A stretch of 35,920 nt of DNA from an uncultured Pelagibacteraceae bacterium (GTDB lineage Bacteria > Pseudomonadota > Alphaproteobacteria > Pelagibacterales > Pelagibacteraceae): positions 1 to 35,920 of the forward strand of contig CACKKE010000007.1 in assembly GCA_902600635.1 (NCBI GenBank), written 5' to 3'. This document shows positions 1 through 17,250 of the stretch, piece by piece. Each line of letters begins with the position of its first letter. Within the stretch, counting starts at the first letter, position 1. The notes beneath the pieces were generated by a model. It was not told the DNA's origin. It saw only the letters and a list, made by a program, of their open reading frames with translations, and did not search any database. A program made the position numbers and the translations under genes.

Positions 1-7691
<7,691 letters not shown>

Positions 7692-7720
7692 AAAAAACAG
7701 TCTAAAATCACAGGTTTTGT

Positions 7721-7748
7721 TTGACAAAATTCAATTTATAAGTATTTT
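7721..7748 (+). promoter_or_regulatory. Candidate sigma-70 promoter upstream of rpsL
   Basis: A perfect TTGACA (7721-7726) is followed after 16 bases by TATTTT (7743-7748, 4 of 6 matches to TATAAT, with the key T, A and final T kept). It sits in the 161-bp gap after rpoC and would drive the str and downstream ribosomal genes. The match is by eye in an AT-rich gap, so confidence is limited. Confidence 0.4.
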
Positions 7749-7770
7749 GGCGATATTTTTGGTTGGAATG

Positions 7771-7791
7771 TAGTACTAATTAGATGTACTA
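7771..7791. repeat. Short inverted repeat in the rpoC-rpsL gap
   Basis: TAGTAC (7771-7776) and GTACTA (7786-7791) form a perfect 6-bp inverted repeat with a 9-base spacer. GTACTAA also occurs twice directly (7773 and 7786). No T-run follows, so it does not look like a terminator. It could be an operator-like site or chance. Confidence 0.3.
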
Positions 7792-7809
7792 AACGCTGCC
7801 ATAATTGAT

Positions 7810-7837
7810 CTGTCAGTTATTTCATCAAAAATATAAT
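7810..7837 (+). promoter_or_regulatory. Second candidate promoter immediately before rpsL
   Basis: A perfect TATAAT (7832-7837) has CTGTCA (7810-7815, 4 of 6 matches to TTGACA) 16 bases upstream. Transcription would start around 7844, leaving a leader of only about 9 bases before the rpsL ATG at 7853. It is an alternative or addition to the site at 7721. TATAAT by chance is common in such AT-rich DNA. Confidence 0.3.
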
Positions 7838-7852
7838 TAATATTAAAGTTTT

Positions 7853-8224
7853 ATGCCAACTATTAATCAGTTGTTAAAAAAAAAGAGAGTTAAACAAGTT
7901 AAGAGGAATAAAGTTCCTGCTTTACAGAAACAACCTTTGAAAAGAGGTGTTTGTGTAAAAGTTTATACAACTACTCCAAAGAAACCTAACTCAGCATTAA
8001 GGAAAGTTGCAAGAGTAAGACTGTCAAATGGTTTTGAAGTTACCGCATATATTCCAGGTGAAGGTCATAATTTGCAAGAGCACTCAGTTGTTTTAATAAG
8101 AGGCGGAAGAGTTAAAGATCTGCCTGGTGTTAGGTATCACATACTAAGAGGAAATCTCGATACCCAAGGAGTTGCAAATAGAAAAAAAAGAAGATCTTTA
8201 TACGGAACTAAAAAGGGTAAATAA
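7853..8224 (+). CDS. rpsL: 30S ribosomal protein S12
   Basis: S12 lies at the decoding centre of the 30S subunit and monitors codon-anticodon pairing. The 123-residue product has the normal length. It carries [12 protein letters not shown], whose two lysines are the positions changed in streptomycin resistance, and [13 protein letters not shown], with the second resistance lysine and the neighbouring Asp that is methylthiolated in many bacteria. All are the sensitive, wild-type residues. It is the first gene of the str cluster, preceded by the 161-bp gap with promoter candidates, and is followed after 2 bases by rpsG. The upstream Shine-Dalgarno match is weak. Confidence 0.98.
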   Translation: MPTINQLLKKKRVKQVKRNKVPALQKQPLKRGVCVKVYTTTPKKPNSALRKVARVRLSNGFEVTAYIPGEGHNLQEHSVVLIRGGRVKDLPGVRYHILRGNLDTQGVANRKKRRSLYGTKKGK

Positions 8225-8226
8225 AA

Positions 8227-8697
8227 ATGTCTAGAAAAAAATCACAACCTAAAAAAGATATAGTTCCAGACCCAAAATTTAATTCAACAATTATTCCAAA
8301 ATTAATAAATAATTTAATGTACGATGGTAAAAGAGGTATAGCTTCGAAAATTGTTTACGATGCTATAGAAAAAATTAAAACTAAATCAAAAGATGAGCCT
8401 ATAAATATTTTTAACGAGGCGATTAATAATATCAAACCAACTGTTGAAGTTAGATCTAGAAGAGTTGGAGGTGCAACTTATCAAGTTCCAGTTGAGGTAA
8501 AAAACAAAAGAGCCCAAGCTTTAGCGATCAGATGGTTAATAGACTCTGCAAGAAAAAGAAAAGATAAAAATATGTCTGATAAGATTTTCAATGAGCTTTA
8601 TGATGCTTATGAAAAAAAAGGAGCTGCAGTTAAAAAAAAAGAAGATGTTCATAAAATGGCTGAGTCAAATAAAGCATTTGCACATTTTAGGTGGTAA
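8227..8697 (+). CDS. rpsG: 30S ribosomal protein S7
   Basis: S7 nucleates folding of the 3' (head) domain of 16S rRNA and contacts E-site tRNA and mRNA. The 156-residue length is typical. Family signatures are LINNLMYDGKRGIA near the N-terminus, the central VEVRSRRVGGATYQVPVEV block, and the C-terminal HKMAESNKAFAHFRW. It sits between rpsL (2-base gap) and fusA (6-base gap). In E. coli S7 represses translation of the str mRNA; nothing here tests whether that holds. Confidence 0.98.
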   Translation: MSRKKSQPKKDIVPDPKFNSTIIPKLINNLMYDGKRGIASKIVYDAIEKIKTKSKDEPINIFNEAINNIKPTVEVRSRRVGGATYQVPVEVKNKRAQALAIRWLIDSARKRKDKNMSDKIFNELYDAYEKKGAAVKKKEDVHKMAESNKAFAHFRW

Positions 8698-8703
8698 AAG
8701 ATT

Positions 8704-10782
8704 ATGTCTAGAACTCATACTTTAGATAAATATAGAAATATTGGTATCATGGCTCATATTGATGCTGGTAAAACAACTACAACAGAAAGAATTTTATATT
8801 ACACAGGAAAGAGTCATAAAATTGGAGAAGTCCATGATGGTGCTGCAACAATGGACTGGATGGAGCAAGAGCAAGAAAGAGGAATTACAATTACATCAGC
8901 TGCAACAACTTGTTTTTGGCAAGACCATAGAATTAATATCATTGACACACCTGGTCACGTTGATTTTACTATTGAAGTCGAGAGATCTCTTAAAGTTTTA
9001 GATGGTGCTGTAGCAGTTTTTGATGGTGTTGCTGGTGTTGAACCTCAGTCCGAAACTGTTTGGAGACAGGCAGATAAATACAAAGTTCCAAGAATTTGTT
9101 TTGTGAACAAATTAGACAGAACAGGAGCTGATTTTTTTAGATGTGTAGATATGATAAGAGATAGATTGGGAGCAAAACCATTGGTTATCCAAGTTCCTAT
9201 AGGTATAGAAGCGTCTCTAACAGGTGTTGTTGACTTAGTAAAAATGAAAGCTCAAGTTTGGAAGAATGAAGCTTTAGGTGCTGAGTGGGAATACAAAGAT
9301 ATACCTGCCGATTTAAAAGAAATTTCTGAAAAATATAGAACAGAACTAGTTGAAGCAGCTGTTGAACAGGACGAAAAATTAATGGAGTCATATTTAAATG
9401 GAGAGGAAATAAAAGAGGAAGATTTAGTGAAATGTATAAGAAAAGGTACATTAAATTTTGATTTTGTGCCGGTTATGACTGGATCAGCTTTTAAAAATAA
9501 AGGTGTACAACCTTTATTAGATGCTGTTGTCAATTATTTACCGAGTCCAGTTGATATTGGTTCAATTAAAGGAACAAAATTAGGTAGTGAAGATGAAATG
9601 GATATGAAATTTGAAGATAGTGCACCATTTTCAGCTTTAGCTTTCAAAGTTGCAAATGACCCTTTTGTCGGGTCATTAACTTTTATAAGAATTTATTCTG
9701 GTACTATTAAAACTGGAACTGCTGTTTATAACTCATCAAAAGAGAAAGAGGAGAGAGTTGGAAGAATGCTATTGATGCATGCCAACTCAAGAGAAGATAT
9801 TAAAGAAGCTAATGCTGGTGATATTGTAGCTTTGGCTGGTTTAAAGAATACGATTACTGGACACACTTTATGTGACAAAGAAAATAGTGTTCTTTTAGAA
9901 CCTATGGAATTCCCAGATCCTGTGATTGAAATTGCAGTTGAACCTAAAACTAAGGCCGATCAAGAAAAAATGGGTGAGGCTTTAGGAAGACTTGCTAAAG
10001 AAGATCCTTCTTTCAGAGTGACTTCAGATGAGGAGTCAGGCCAAACAATTATCAAAGGTATGGGTGAATTACATTTAGATATCATTGTGGATAGAATGAA
10101 ACGAGAATTTAAAGTAGAGGCAAATGTTGGAGCTCCTCAAGTTGCATATAGAGAAACAATAGAAAATTCATCAGAAGTTGAATACACACACAAAAAACAA
10201 AGTGGTGGTGCTGGACAATTTGCTAAAGTTAAATTGTTGGTAGAACCACAAGAGCCTGGAAAAGGAAGAGAAGTTGAAAGTAAAATTAAAGGAGGAGCTA
10301 TTCCTAAAGAATTTATTCCAGGAGTCGAAAAAGGAATTGAAACAGTTTCAGATGGTGGAATTCTTGCTGGATTTCCTATGATAGATTACAAAGTAACCAT
10401 TTTAGATGGACTACACCACGATGTAGACTCAAGTGTGTTAGCTTTTGAATTAGCAAGTAGGGCTTGTTTTAAAGAAGCGTGTACAAAAGGTGGATTAAAA
10501 CTTTTAGAACCTGTTATGAGAGTTGAGGTTGTAACACCCGAGGATTATATGGGCGATGTAATTGGTGACCTAAATAGTAGAAGGGGCCAAATTAGTACTC
10601 AAGAGCAAAGAGGTAATGCTACGGTTATTACTGCAATGGTTCCATTAGCAAACATGTTTGGATACATTAATAGCTTAAGATCGATGTCTCAGGGTAGGGC
10701 TCAGTATTCAATGTTTTTTGATCATTATTCAAAAGTTCCTCAAAATGTTCAGGATGAAGTAACTAAAAAGATTGCAGGCTAA
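8704..10782 (+). CDS. fusA: Translation elongation factor G
   Basis: GTPase that drives tRNA-mRNA translocation and, with ribosome recycling factor, splits ribosomes after termination. The 692-residue product is full length. The G domain shows AHIDAGKTT (P-loop, about residues 17-25), the switch I segment [13 protein letters not shown] (G3) and NKLD (G4). Domains II-V follow, with GMGELHLDI in domain III and the domain IV segment [10 protein letters not shown]. It belongs to the str cluster after rpsG. Unlike many proteobacterial clusters, no tuf (EF-Tu) follows: rpsJ starts after a single intervening base. Confidence 0.98.
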   Translation: MSRTHTLDKYRNIGIMAHIDAGKTTTTERILYYTGKSHKIGEVHDGAATMDWMEQEQERGITITSAATTCFWQDHRINIIDTPGHVDFTIEVERSLKVLDGAVAVFDGVAGVEPQSETVWRQADKYKVPRICFVNKLDRTGADFFRCVDMIRDRLGAKPLVIQVPIGIEASLTGVVDLVKMKAQVWKNEALGAEWEYKDIPADLKEISEKYRTELVEAAVEQDEKLMESYLNGEEIKEEDLVKCIRKGTLNFDFVPVMTGSAFKNKGVQPLLDAVVNYLPSPVDIGSIKGTKLGSEDEMDMKFEDSAPFSALAFKVANDPFVGSLTFIRIYSGTIKTGTAVYNSSKEKEERVGRMLLMHANSREDIKEANAGDIVALAGLKNTITGHTLCDKENSVLLEPMEFPDPVIEIAVEPKTKADQEKMGEALGRLAKEDPSFRVTSDEESGQTIIKGMGELHLDIIVDRMKREFKVEANVGAPQVAYRETIENSSEVEYTHKKQSGGAGQFAKVKLLVEPQEPGKGREVESKIKGGAIPKEFIPGVEKGIETVSDGGILAGFPMIDYKVTILDGLHHDVDSSVLAFELASRACFKEACTKGGLKLLEPVMRVEVVTPEDYMGDVIGDLNSRRGQISTQEQRGNATVITAMVPLANMFGYINSLRSMSQGRAQYSMFFDHYSKVPQNVQDEVTKKIAG

Positions 10783-10783
10783 T

Positions 10784-11092
10784 ATGGAAAAACAAAATAT
10801 AAGAATTAAACTAAGAGCATATGATAACAAAGTGTTAGATGCATCAACTGAAGAAATAGTCAACACTGTTAAGCGAACTGGAGCGACCATCAAAGGTCCA
10901 ATACCCTTACCGACTAAAATTGAGAGATACACAGTTTTAAGATCACCTCACATTGATAAAAAAAGTAGAGAGCAATTTGAGTCTAGAACACATAAAAGAT
11001 TAATAGATATAGTTGAACCAACACCACAAACTGTTGAAGCATTGATGAAATTAGATTTAGCATCAGGCGTTGATGTGGAGATTAAAATTTAA
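10784..11092 (+). CDS. rpsJ: 30S ribosomal protein S10 (NusE)
   Basis: S10 is a 30S head protein and, as NusE, part of transcription antitermination complexes. The ATG at 10784 gives 102 residues beginning [15 protein letters not shown], matching the family. A TTG at 10772 in the same frame would add four residues but overlaps fusA and is not needed. Signatures are [14 protein letters not shown] and [16 protein letters not shown]. It begins one base after the fusA stop, so there is no room for the S10 leader on which L4 acts in gamma-proteobacteria, nor for tuf. Confidence 0.97.
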   Translation: MEKQNIRIKLRAYDNKVLDASTEEIVNTVKRTGATIKGPIPLPTKIERYTVLRSPHIDKKSREQFESRTHKRLIDIVEPTPQTVEALMKLDLASGVDVEIKI

Positions 11093-11094
11093 AT

Positions 11095-11805
11095 ATGAGA
11101 GATATAGCTTTAATAGGAAAAAAAATTGGAATGACTAGGGAGTTTTATAAAACTGGCCAGTTAGTGCCTGTGACTGTTCTTAAGATGGAAAAAGCAAGAG
11201 TTATTCAAGTAATTGATAGTGAAAAAAGAGGTTATAAGGCTGTTCAATTGGGTTACGGAAAAATTAAAAATTCAAAACTTACCAAAGCAATGAAAGGTTA
11301 TTTTGCAAAAAAAAATACTGAAGCAAAAAAAAGATTGAAAGAGTTCAGAGTTGAAAATGTTGAAAATTTTAAAGAGGGAAATGAGTTTGGTTTAGAAATA
11401 TTTAAGGATATAAAATTTGTTGATACGAAATCAAAGACTATAGGTAAAGGTTTTGCTGGAGCAATGAAGAGACATAATTTTGGTGGTTTAAGAGCAACTC
11501 ATGGTGTTTCAATTTCACATAGATCTCATGGTTCTACTGGACAAAGACAAGATCCTGGAAAGGTTTTTAAAGGAAAAAAAATGGCTGGACACATGGGGGA
11601 TAAATTAAGGACTATGCAAAATATCGAAATTATTAAAACTGATTTAGAAAATGAACTACTTTATCTAAAAGGCTCAATACCAGGCTCAAAAAATTCGGAA
11701 GTTATTGTTAAAGGTTCTGTCAAAAATATAAATAAATTAACAATTGATGAAAAAATTAAAGCAGCCGAGCAAGCTAAAAAAACACCAGATAAAAAGAAAA
11801 AATAA
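11095..11805 (+). CDS. rplC: 50S ribosomal protein L3
   Basis: Early assembly protein of the 50S subunit whose long loop reaches the peptidyl transferase centre. The N-terminus IALIGKKIGMTREF and the loop GSTGQRQDPGKVFKGKKMAG are characteristic; the latter contains the Gln that is methylated in E. coli. At 236 residues it is longer than the usual ~210. The extra part is a C-terminal Lys/Ala tail (EQAKKTPDKKKK). The stop overlaps the rplD start as TAATG. Confidence 0.97.
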   Translation: MRDIALIGKKIGMTREFYKTGQLVPVTVLKMEKARVIQVIDSEKRGYKAVQLGYGKIKNSKLTKAMKGYFAKKNTEAKKRLKEFRVENVENFKEGNEFGLEIFKDIKFVDTKSKTIGKGFAGAMKRHNFGGLRATHGVSISHRSHGSTGQRQDPGKVFKGKKMAGHMGDKLRTMQNIEIIKTDLENELLYLKGSIPGSKNSEVIVKGSVKNINKLTIDEKIKAAEQAKKTPDKKKK

Positions 11806-12428
11806 TGAAAATAGATAAATTAAATTTAGATGGAAAAAAAAGCTCAATAGAAGTTTTGGATAAAATTTTTTCAGCTAAAATAAACCATAAATTAGTAAGT
11901 AGTGTTCTGTACAAAACTAATGCTAATTATAAAAGTAGACATGCTAAAACTAAGCAACAAAACGAAGTGGCAGGACCTACTTCAAAAATTTATGCTCAAA
12001 AGGGTACAGGTAATGCAAGACACGCTAGTAGAAAAGCACCAATATTTGTTGGTGGTGGTGTAGCGCATGGACCAAAGGGACAACTAGCTTACAAAACAAG
12101 AAAATTAAATAAGAGCGAAAAAAAACAAAGCATAGCTTCATTGATCAGTGAAAAAACTAAAAACAAAGATTTATTAGTTCTTAATGATTTTAATAACCAA
12201 ATAAAAAAAACAAAAGAGATGAATCTCATTCTTAAGAAATTTGAAATTACAGACTCTTTAATTATTCTGGATAAATCTTCTAAGGAAAAAGTAGAAAAAT
12301 CGATGAGAAATATTCCTAACATAAAAGTTACAGATATAAATCACTTTAGTGCTTTTGATATGATTAAATTTAAAAAAATAGTTTTTACTGAAAGCTCTGT
12401 AAAAGAGTTGGAGAAGAGATATGCCTAA
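11805..12428 (+). CDS. rplD: 50S ribosomal protein L4
   Basis: L4 binds domain I of 23S rRNA and lines the peptide exit tunnel with an extended loop. That loop is visible as QNEVAGPTSKIYAQKGTGNARH and FVGGGVAHGPKG. The length (207) is normal. It starts on the last base of the rplC stop and overlaps rplW by 8 bases, so translation is probably coupled. In E. coli L4 autoregulates the S10 operon through a leader; the leader is missing here because rpsJ abuts fusA. Confidence 0.97.
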   Translation: MKIDKLNLDGKKSSIEVLDKIFSAKINHKLVSSVLYKTNANYKSRHAKTKQQNEVAGPTSKIYAQKGTGNARHASRKAPIFVGGGVAHGPKGQLAYKTRKLNKSEKKQSIASLISEKTKNKDLLVLNDFNNQIKKTKEMNLILKKFEITDSLIILDKSSKEKVEKSMRNIPNIKVTDINHFSAFDMIKFKKIVFTESSVKELEKRYA

Positions 12429-12723
12429 AATAGAAAAACTTCATCTATATGATAAAATTTTGTCACCTTTGCTTACAGAAAAATCTACCAATTTATCTGG
12501 TGAAAACAAAATAGTTTTTAAAGTACGTAAGAGTGCTAACAAAAAAAATCTTAAAAATAATATTGAAAAAATTTTCAAGGTTAACGTAACAAAAATTAAT
12601 ATTATTAATAAACAAAATAGAACAAAATTTACCAGAGGAAGAAAAGTGAAAGTCTCAGGTTTTAAAAAAGCAATAATTACACTTAAAAAGGGTCAAAGCA
12701 TTGATCTAACAACAGGAATTTAA
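12421..12723 (+). CDS. rplW: 50S ribosomal protein L23
   Basis: L23 sits at the tunnel exit and is the docking site for trigger factor and SRP. The 100-residue protein begins with a short extension before the core YDKILSPLLTEKST, followed by VFKVRKSANKKNLKNNIEKIF and the basic KFTRGRKVKVSGFKKAIITL. It starts within the end of rplD (8-base overlap) and ends in a TAATG overlap with rplB. Confidence 0.96.
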   Translation: MPKIEKLHLYDKILSPLLTEKSTNLSGENKIVFKVRKSANKKNLKNNIEKIFKVNVTKINIINKQNRTKFTRGRKVKVSGFKKAIITLKKGQSIDLTTGI

Positions 12724-13562
12724 TGGCATTAAAAACTTTTAAACCGTATACGAAATCTACCAGAGGGACAATTCTAGTTGATAGAACTGGTCTTTGGAAA
12801 GGGAAACCATTTAAGTCATTAGTTTCACCAAAAAATTCAATGAAAGGAAGAAACAATAACGGCCATATAACTTCAATAAACCGAGCCGGTGGTCATAAAA
12901 AGATGTATAGACATATAGATTTTTATAGAAAAAAATTTGATGCTCCTGCTACTGTCGAAAGAATAGAGTATGATCCAAATCGATCTTGTCACATAATGTT
13001 AGTAAAATTTGATGATAATTCTCATGCTTATTATTTAGCTCCACAAAAAATTAAAGTTGGTGATAAAGTTGAAAATGGTTCCAAAAAAGAGATAAAAGTT
13101 GGTAATTGCATGCCATTACAAGATATCCCTGTTGGCATAGATATTCATAATGTTGAAATTCAGCCAGGTGGAGGTGGTAAAATAGCAAGATCAGCTGGAA
13201 CATCTGTTACTATTAGCGGATTAGATGGTAACTACAGTCTAATAAAATTAGCCTCTGGTGAAGTAAGAAAAATTGATTCAAGATCTTTAGCTACGATTGG
13301 CGTTTTAAGTAATCCAGATCAAAAAAATATAAAAATTGGTAAAGCTGGAAGATCTAGATGGTTAGGAAGAAGACCGCACACAAGAGGCGTGGTTAAAAAT
13401 CCCGTTGATCACCCACATGGAGGTGGAGAAGGAAAAAGTGCAGGTGGAAGACATCCAGTTTCACCAAAAGGTCAATCAGCTAAAGGATTAAAAACAAGAG
13501 ATAATAAACGAACAGATAAATTTATTGTGAAGAGAAGAAACAAAAGAAAGGATACCAAATAA
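12723..13562 (+). CDS. rplB: 50S ribosomal protein L2
   Basis: L2 is needed for subunit association and supports the peptidyl transferase centre. The 279-residue protein has the typical N-terminus [14 protein letters not shown], the RNA-binding core, and the C-terminal signature [20 protein letters not shown] with the conserved histidine near the active site. Length and domain order are normal. It is coupled to both neighbours by TAATG overlaps. Confidence 0.98.
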   Translation: MALKTFKPYTKSTRGTILVDRTGLWKGKPFKSLVSPKNSMKGRNNNGHITSINRAGGHKKMYRHIDFYRKKFDAPATVERIEYDPNRSCHIMLVKFDDNSHAYYLAPQKIKVGDKVENGSKKEIKVGNCMPLQDIPVGIDIHNVEIQPGGGGKIARSAGTSVTISGLDGNYSLIKLASGEVRKIDSRSLATIGVLSNPDQKNIKIGKAGRSRWLGRRPHTRGVVKNPVDHPHGGGEGKSAGGRHPVSPKGQSAKGLKTRDNKRTDKFIVKRRNKRKDTK

Positions 13563-13861
13563 TGGCTAGAGCGGTTTGGAAAGGTCCTTTTGTAGAGGAA
13601 AGTTTAATGAAAAAAGTGGATAAATACAAAACTGACCCTAAAAAAATTCCAATTAAAACTTGGTCTAGAAAATCCACAATACTTCCAGATTTTGTTGGAG
13701 TGAGTTTTTTAATTTATAATGGTAAAAAATTTATTCCCATAACAGTGTCAGAAGACATGGTTGGTCATAAACTTGGTGAGTTTGCACCTACAAGAACTTT
13801 CTTTGGACACACACCAGCAGACAAGAAAGCAAAACCTGCTGAAGCTGAGGCTAAAAAGTAA
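13562..13861 (+). CDS. rpsS: 30S ribosomal protein S19
   Basis: S19 is a 30S head protein near the A site that forms an intersubunit contact. The core [18 protein letters not shown] and [16 protein letters not shown] is clear. At 99 residues it is slightly longer than the usual ~92 because of an Ala/Lys/Glu-rich C-terminal tail ([15 protein letters not shown]). It starts on the last base of the rplB stop, and rplV follows after 3 bases. Confidence 0.97.
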   Translation: MARAVWKGPFVEESLMKKVDKYKTDPKKIPIKTWSRKSTILPDFVGVSFLIYNGKKFIPITVSEDMVGHKLGEFAPTRTFFGHTPADKKAKPAEAEAKK

Positions 13862-13864
13862 TTT

Positions 13865-14263
13865 ATGAGCAAAAAAAAGAAAACACAGAATAATAAAGAT
13901 AAACTTGTGAGATCGATCAATAATAATATTAGATCAAGCGTAAGGAAGCTTAATCCAATTCTTAAAGGAATTGTGGGCAAAAAAGTAGATGTTGCTATAA
14001 GAGATCTAGAATTTTCAGAGAAAAGAATAACAAGAGATATAAAAAAAACAATTAGCTCAGCTGTTGCAAACGCTGAAAATAACTTTCAATATGACATTGA
14101 CAAATTAATTGTGAAAGAGGCTTATTGTGGAAAGAAGATTACAATGAAAAGATTTAGACCGAGAGCCAAGGGAAGGGCAGCACCAATATTAAAACCTTAT
14201 TCAAGTGTAACAATAATATTATCTGAAATGAAAAAAACGGAGGGTCATGGGGCAAAAAGTTAA
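13865..14263 (+). CDS. rplV: 50S ribosomal protein L22
   Basis: L22 contacts all 23S rRNA domains and its beta-hairpin narrows the exit tunnel (a macrolide contact). The core [29 protein letters not shown] and [14 protein letters not shown] is typical. The N-terminus begins with a lysine/asparagine-rich segment ([13 protein letters not shown]). The end overlaps rpsC by 17 bases, one of the longest same-strand overlaps here. Confidence 0.96.
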   Translation: MSKKKKTQNNKDKLVRSINNNIRSSVRKLNPILKGIVGKKVDVAIRDLEFSEKRITRDIKKTISSAVANAENNFQYDIDKLIVKEAYCGKKITMKRFRPRAKGRAAPILKPYSSVTIILSEMKKTEGHGAKS

Positions 14264-14924
14264 TCCAGTTGGTTTTAGATTAGGTGTGAACAGAGGTTGG
14301 GACTCTGTTTGGTATGCTAAGAAAAAAGATTTTGGAAATTATCTTATCGAAGATTTTAGAATTAGAGAATATATAAAAAAAAATGTAATTAATTCTGGGG
14401 TATCTAAAGTTATGATCGAAAGAACATCAAATAAATGTTACGTCACTATATATACTTCCAGACCAGGATTTGTTATTGGAAAAAAAGGTAGTGATATTGA
14501 TAAAATAAAGAATAACCTTTCAAAACTTACCAAAAATGAAGTCGCTTTAAATATAAAAGAAGTAAAAAAACCAGAGACAAACGCTTACTTGGTAGCCGAA
14601 AATATTGCACAACAATTAGTTAAAAGAATTTCTTACAGACGAGCAATGAAAAGGGCGATGCAATCTTGTTTGAGGCTTGGAGCAAAAGGAATTAAAGTTT
14701 CAGTCAGCGGAAGATTGGGTGGTAATGAGATTGCAAGAACTGAGTGGTTAAGAGATGGAAGTATACCATCTCATACTTTAAGAGCAGATATAGATTACGC
14801 TGAAGCAGAGGCACTTACCACATATGGCATAATTGGAATAAAAGTTTGGATTTATAAAGGTGAGGTTTTTGCAAAAGAATTTAGCCAAGAAACTAATAAA
14901 GTAATTTCTAAAGAGGGAAAATAA
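14247..14924 (+). CDS. rpsC: 30S ribosomal protein S3
   Basis: S3 lines the mRNA entry channel of the 30S head and has helicase-assisting activity with S4 and S5. The start [20 protein letters not shown] is diagnostic. The KH domain loop reads [15 protein letters not shown], and the C-terminal domain includes [13 protein letters not shown]. The 225 residues are a normal length. The ATG at 14247 lies inside rplV and is preceded by GGAGGG (14239-14244), one of the few strong Shine-Dalgarno sequences in the window, set only 2 bases from the ATG. Confidence 0.98.
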   Translation: MGQKVNPVGFRLGVNRGWDSVWYAKKKDFGNYLIEDFRIREYIKKNVINSGVSKVMIERTSNKCYVTIYTSRPGFVIGKKGSDIDKIKNNLSKLTKNEVALNIKEVKKPETNAYLVAENIAQQLVKRISYRRAMKRAMQSCLRLGAKGIKVSVSGRLGGNEIARTEWLRDGSIPSHTLRADIDYAEAEALTTYGIIGIKVWIYKGEVFAKEFSQETNKVISKEGK

Positions 14925-14928
14925 TATT

Positions 14929-15339
14929 ATGTTGCAGCCAGTAAGAACTAAATGGAGAAAAGCTCATAAGGGAAGAATACACGGAAAAGCTTCAAGGGCC
15001 AACTTTATAAATTATGGAGCTTATGCTCTTAAAGCTTTAACTCCCGAAAGAGTAACAGGTAAACAAATTGAGGCCGCAAGAGTAGCATTAACAAGACATA
15101 TGAAAAGACAAGGAAGAGTTTGGACAAGAATATTTCCTAATATTCCAGTTTCAAAGAAACCTATAGAAGTCCGTATGGGTAAAGGAAAAGGATCACCAGA
15201 ATATTATGCTTGTAGAGTAAAACCAGGTAGAATTTTATTTGAGGTTGATGGTGTTTCAGAAGTTATAGCTAAAGAAGCATTATACAAAGCTTCAGCAAAA
15301 CTACCAATTAAAACAAAAACAATTAAAAGATTTTTATAA
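14929..15339 (+). CDS. rplP: 50S ribosomal protein L16
   Basis: L16 helps position A-site tRNA and is a late assembly protein of the 50S central protuberance. The 136-residue product starts [16 protein letters not shown]. It shows [18 protein letters not shown] and [19 protein letters not shown], containing the conserved arginine that is hydroxylated in E. coli. It follows rpsC by 4 bases and precedes rpmC by 1 base. Confidence 0.98.
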   Translation: MLQPVRTKWRKAHKGRIHGKASRANFINYGAYALKALTPERVTGKQIEAARVALTRHMKRQGRVWTRIFPNIPVSKKPIEVRMGKGKGSPEYYACRVKPGRILFEVDGVSEVIAKEALYKASAKLPIKTKTIKRFL

Positions 15340-15340
15340 G

Positions 15341-15532
15341 ATGAAAAAACAAGAAATAAAAAAATTATCTAAAGATGAAATTTTGAAGAATATTGATAAG
15401 CTTAAGAAAGACTTATTTAACTTTAGATTTCAAAAAGTTAATTCTCAAGTAACCAATCCATCTAAGATAGGTGAAACAAAAAAAACAATTGCAAGACTTA
15501 AAACTTCATTAAGAGGAAAAATTAATGCCTAA
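15341..15532 (+). CDS. rpmC: 50S ribosomal protein L29
   Basis: Small (63 residues) two-helix protein near the tunnel exit, next to L23. The family pattern is seen in [39 protein letters not shown] and [11 protein letters not shown]. Its place between rplP and rpsQ is canonical. The last 8 bases overlap the start of rpsQ. Confidence 0.95.
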   Translation: MKKQEIKKLSKDEILKNIDKLKKDLFNFRFQKVNSQVTNPSKIGETKKTIARLKTSLRGKINA

Positions 15533-15761
15533 AAAAATTTTAACAGGGGTGGTTGTGAGTGATAAGCCAAATAAAACTGTAACAGTATTAATTGAAAGAA
15601 AATACTCTCATCCAGTTTTAAAAAAAGTTATTAAGGTTAGAAAAAAATATAATGCTCATGATGAAAAAAATGTATTTAAAGTAGGAGATAAAGTTTCAAT
15701 TATAGAAAGTAAACCTTTTTCAAAAAATAAAAAATTTCAAGTTATGGAGAATTCAAAATAA
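15525..15761 (+). CDS. rpsQ: 30S ribosomal protein S17
   Basis: Primary 16S rRNA-binding protein of the 30S body with an OB fold. The 78 residues contain [40 protein letters not shown] and [11 protein letters not shown], all standard. It starts inside the end of rpmC and ends in a TAATG overlap with rplN. Confidence 0.96.
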   Translation: MPKKILTGVVVSDKPNKTVTVLIERKYSHPVLKKVIKVRKKYNAHDEKNVFKVGDKVSIIESKPFSKNKKFQVMENSK

Positions 15762-16129
15762 TGATTCAAGTTCAAACAGAATTACAAGTTGCAGATAACA
15801 CTGGAGCAAAAAAGATAGAGTGTATCAAAGTTTTGGGTGGATCTAAAAGAAGATACGCGAGCATTGGTGATACGATTGTCATTGCTGTTAAAGAAGCAAT
15901 TCCAAAAGGTAAAGTTAAGAAAGGTTCAGTCCATAAAGCAGTTGTCGTTAGAGTGAAAAAAGGAATTCATAGAGATGATGGATCAAAGGTAAAGTTCGAC
16001 AATAACGCAGCAGTCTTAGTTGATGATAAAGGTGAGCCAGTTGGAACAAGGATTTTTGGTCCAGTGACAAGAGAATTAAGAACTAGAGGTCAAATGAAAA
16101 TTATTTCTCTAGCACCTGAGGTACTATAA
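15761..16129 (+). CDS. rplN: 50S ribosomal protein L14
   Basis: L14 forms intersubunit bridges with 16S rRNA helix 14 and is the binding site of silencing factor RsfS. The 122-residue length is canonical, with the start [35 protein letters not shown] and [20 protein letters not shown]. It is coupled to both neighbours by TAATG overlaps. It opens what is the spc cluster in E. coli, but here there is no gap or promoter between the S10 and spc clusters. Confidence 0.98.
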   Translation: MIQVQTELQVADNTGAKKIECIKVLGGSKRRYASIGDTIVIAVKEAIPKGKVKKGSVHKAVVVRVKKGIHRDDGSKVKFDNNAAVLVDDKGEPVGTRIFGPVTRELRTRGQMKIISLAPEVL

Positions 16130-16377
16130 TGATTAAAAAAGGTTTAAAAGTTAAAATTTTAGCAGGTAAAGATAAAGCTAAAGAGGGTGAAGTTATAGAA
16201 ATCGATAGATCAAATAATAGAGCAAAAGTAAAAGATTTAAATATGATTAAAAAACATGTGAAAACAACAAAAGAAAAAAAAGGCGGTATATTTTCAAAAG
16301 AGAATTTCATCCATATTTCTAATCTCAAATTGGTGGATGATCAAAAAAAAACTAAGAAAACAGAGGCTAAAAAATAA
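16129..16377 (+). CDS. rplX: 50S ribosomal protein L24
   Basis: Assembly initiator protein of the 50S subunit with a KOW motif ([19 protein letters not shown]). At 82 residues it is short compared with about 104 in E. coli, yet still ends in a Lys-rich tail ([13 protein letters not shown]). The conserved middle piece is [18 protein letters not shown]. It starts and ends in TAATG overlaps. Confidence 0.95.
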   Translation: MIKKGLKVKILAGKDKAKEGEVIEIDRSNNRAKVKDLNMIKKHVKTTKEKKGGIFSKENFIHISNLKLVDDQKKTKKTEAKK

Positions 16378-16931
16378 TGACTCCAAGACTAAAAGAACTT
16401 TATCTTAAAGAAATTCAACCAGCTTTAAAAACAGAGTTTGGATTTAAAAACCTTAATATGGGTCCTAAAATAGAGAAAATCATTTTAAATATGGGTTTAG
16501 GTTTGGATGGCAATGATTCTAAGGTTTTAAAATCTTGTGAAGAGGATCTTGCTAAAATTGCAGGCCAAAAACCAATCACAACAAAATTCAAAAAATCTGT
16601 AGCAAATTTTAAAACGAGAAAAGGCTCTAATGCGGGTTTAAAAGTAACCTTAAGAAAAAATAAAATGTATGAATTCCTTGATAGATTAGTAAATATTGCA
16701 TTGCCAAGAATAAAAGATTTCAGAGGTCTATCTCCAAACGGATTTGATAAATTTGGAAACTATACTTTTGGAGTTAAGGAGCACATAATATTTCCTGAAG
16801 TTAGCTTTGATAGAGCTGATAAAGTTAGAGGATTAGATATTGTAATAGTTATATCATCTCTAAGTAAAGACCACAGTTTTTCACTTTTGCAAAAGATGAA
16901 TTTTCCATTTTTAAAAAAAGGAGACAATTAG
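16377..16931 (+). CDS. rplE: 50S ribosomal protein L5
   Basis: L5 binds 5S rRNA in the central protuberance and contacts P-site tRNA. The 184-residue product has the typical [47 protein letters not shown] and the C-terminal block ending MNFPF. It overlaps the rplX stop by one base. An AAGGAG sequence near its end (16918-16923) serves rpsN. Confidence 0.97.
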   Translation: MTPRLKELYLKEIQPALKTEFGFKNLNMGPKIEKIILNMGLGLDGNDSKVLKSCEEDLAKIAGQKPITTKFKKSVANFKTRKGSNAGLKVTLRKNKMYEFLDRLVNIALPRIKDFRGLSPNGFDKFGNYTFGVKEHIIFPEVSFDRADKVRGLDIVIVISSLSKDHSFSLLQKMNFPFLKKGDN

Positions 16932-16932
16932 T

Positions 16933-17238
16933 ATGGCTAAATTAAGCTCAATTAATAAGAATAACAGAAGAATAAAACTTTCAGACAAGCTTTTCAATAA
17001 GAGAGCTAAGCTAAAGAAAATTATTATGGACAAAAAATTACCTTTGGAAGAGAGATTTAAAGCACAACAAAAACTTTCTAAATTACCAAGAAATTCTGCA
17101 AAAATCAGAGTGATGAATAGATGTCAAATAACAGGTAGACCACATGGTGTTTATAGAAAATTAAAAATTTCTAGAATAGCGCTAAGACAACTTGGTTTGC
17201 AAGGAAAGATACCAGGAATGGTAAAATCAAGTTGGTAG
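16933..17238 (+). CDS. rpsN: 30S ribosomal protein S14, zinc-free type
   Basis: S14 completes the 30S head. At 101 residues it is the long form without the CxxC pairs of the short zinc-binding type; the single Cys in [11 protein letters not shown] is normal for it. The C-terminus [22 protein letters not shown] is diagnostic. It is preceded by a good Shine-Dalgarno AAGGAG at 16918-16923, 9 bases before the ATG. Confidence 0.97.
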   Translation: MAKLSSINKNNRRIKLSDKLFNKRAKLKKIIMDKKLPLEERFKAQQKLSKLPRNSAKIRVMNRCQITGRPHGVYRKLKISRIALRQLGLQGKIPGMVKSSW

Positions 17239-17245
17239 AAAGGAG
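17239..17245 (+). promoter_or_regulatory. Strong Shine-Dalgarno sequence for rpsH
   Basis: AAAGGAG ends 5 bases before the rpsH ATG at 17251, a near-ideal match to the 16S rRNA tail. Most genes in this window have little or no Shine-Dalgarno match, so this one stands out and fixes the rpsH start. Confidence 0.8.
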
Positions 17246-17250
17246 TAATT

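Noticed and set aside
7715..7729. Small hairpin TTTTGT-TTG-ACAAAA after rpoC as a terminator
   Set aside because: The stem is only six weak A/T-dominated pairs and no T-run follows. It coincides with the TTGACA box of a promoter candidate.
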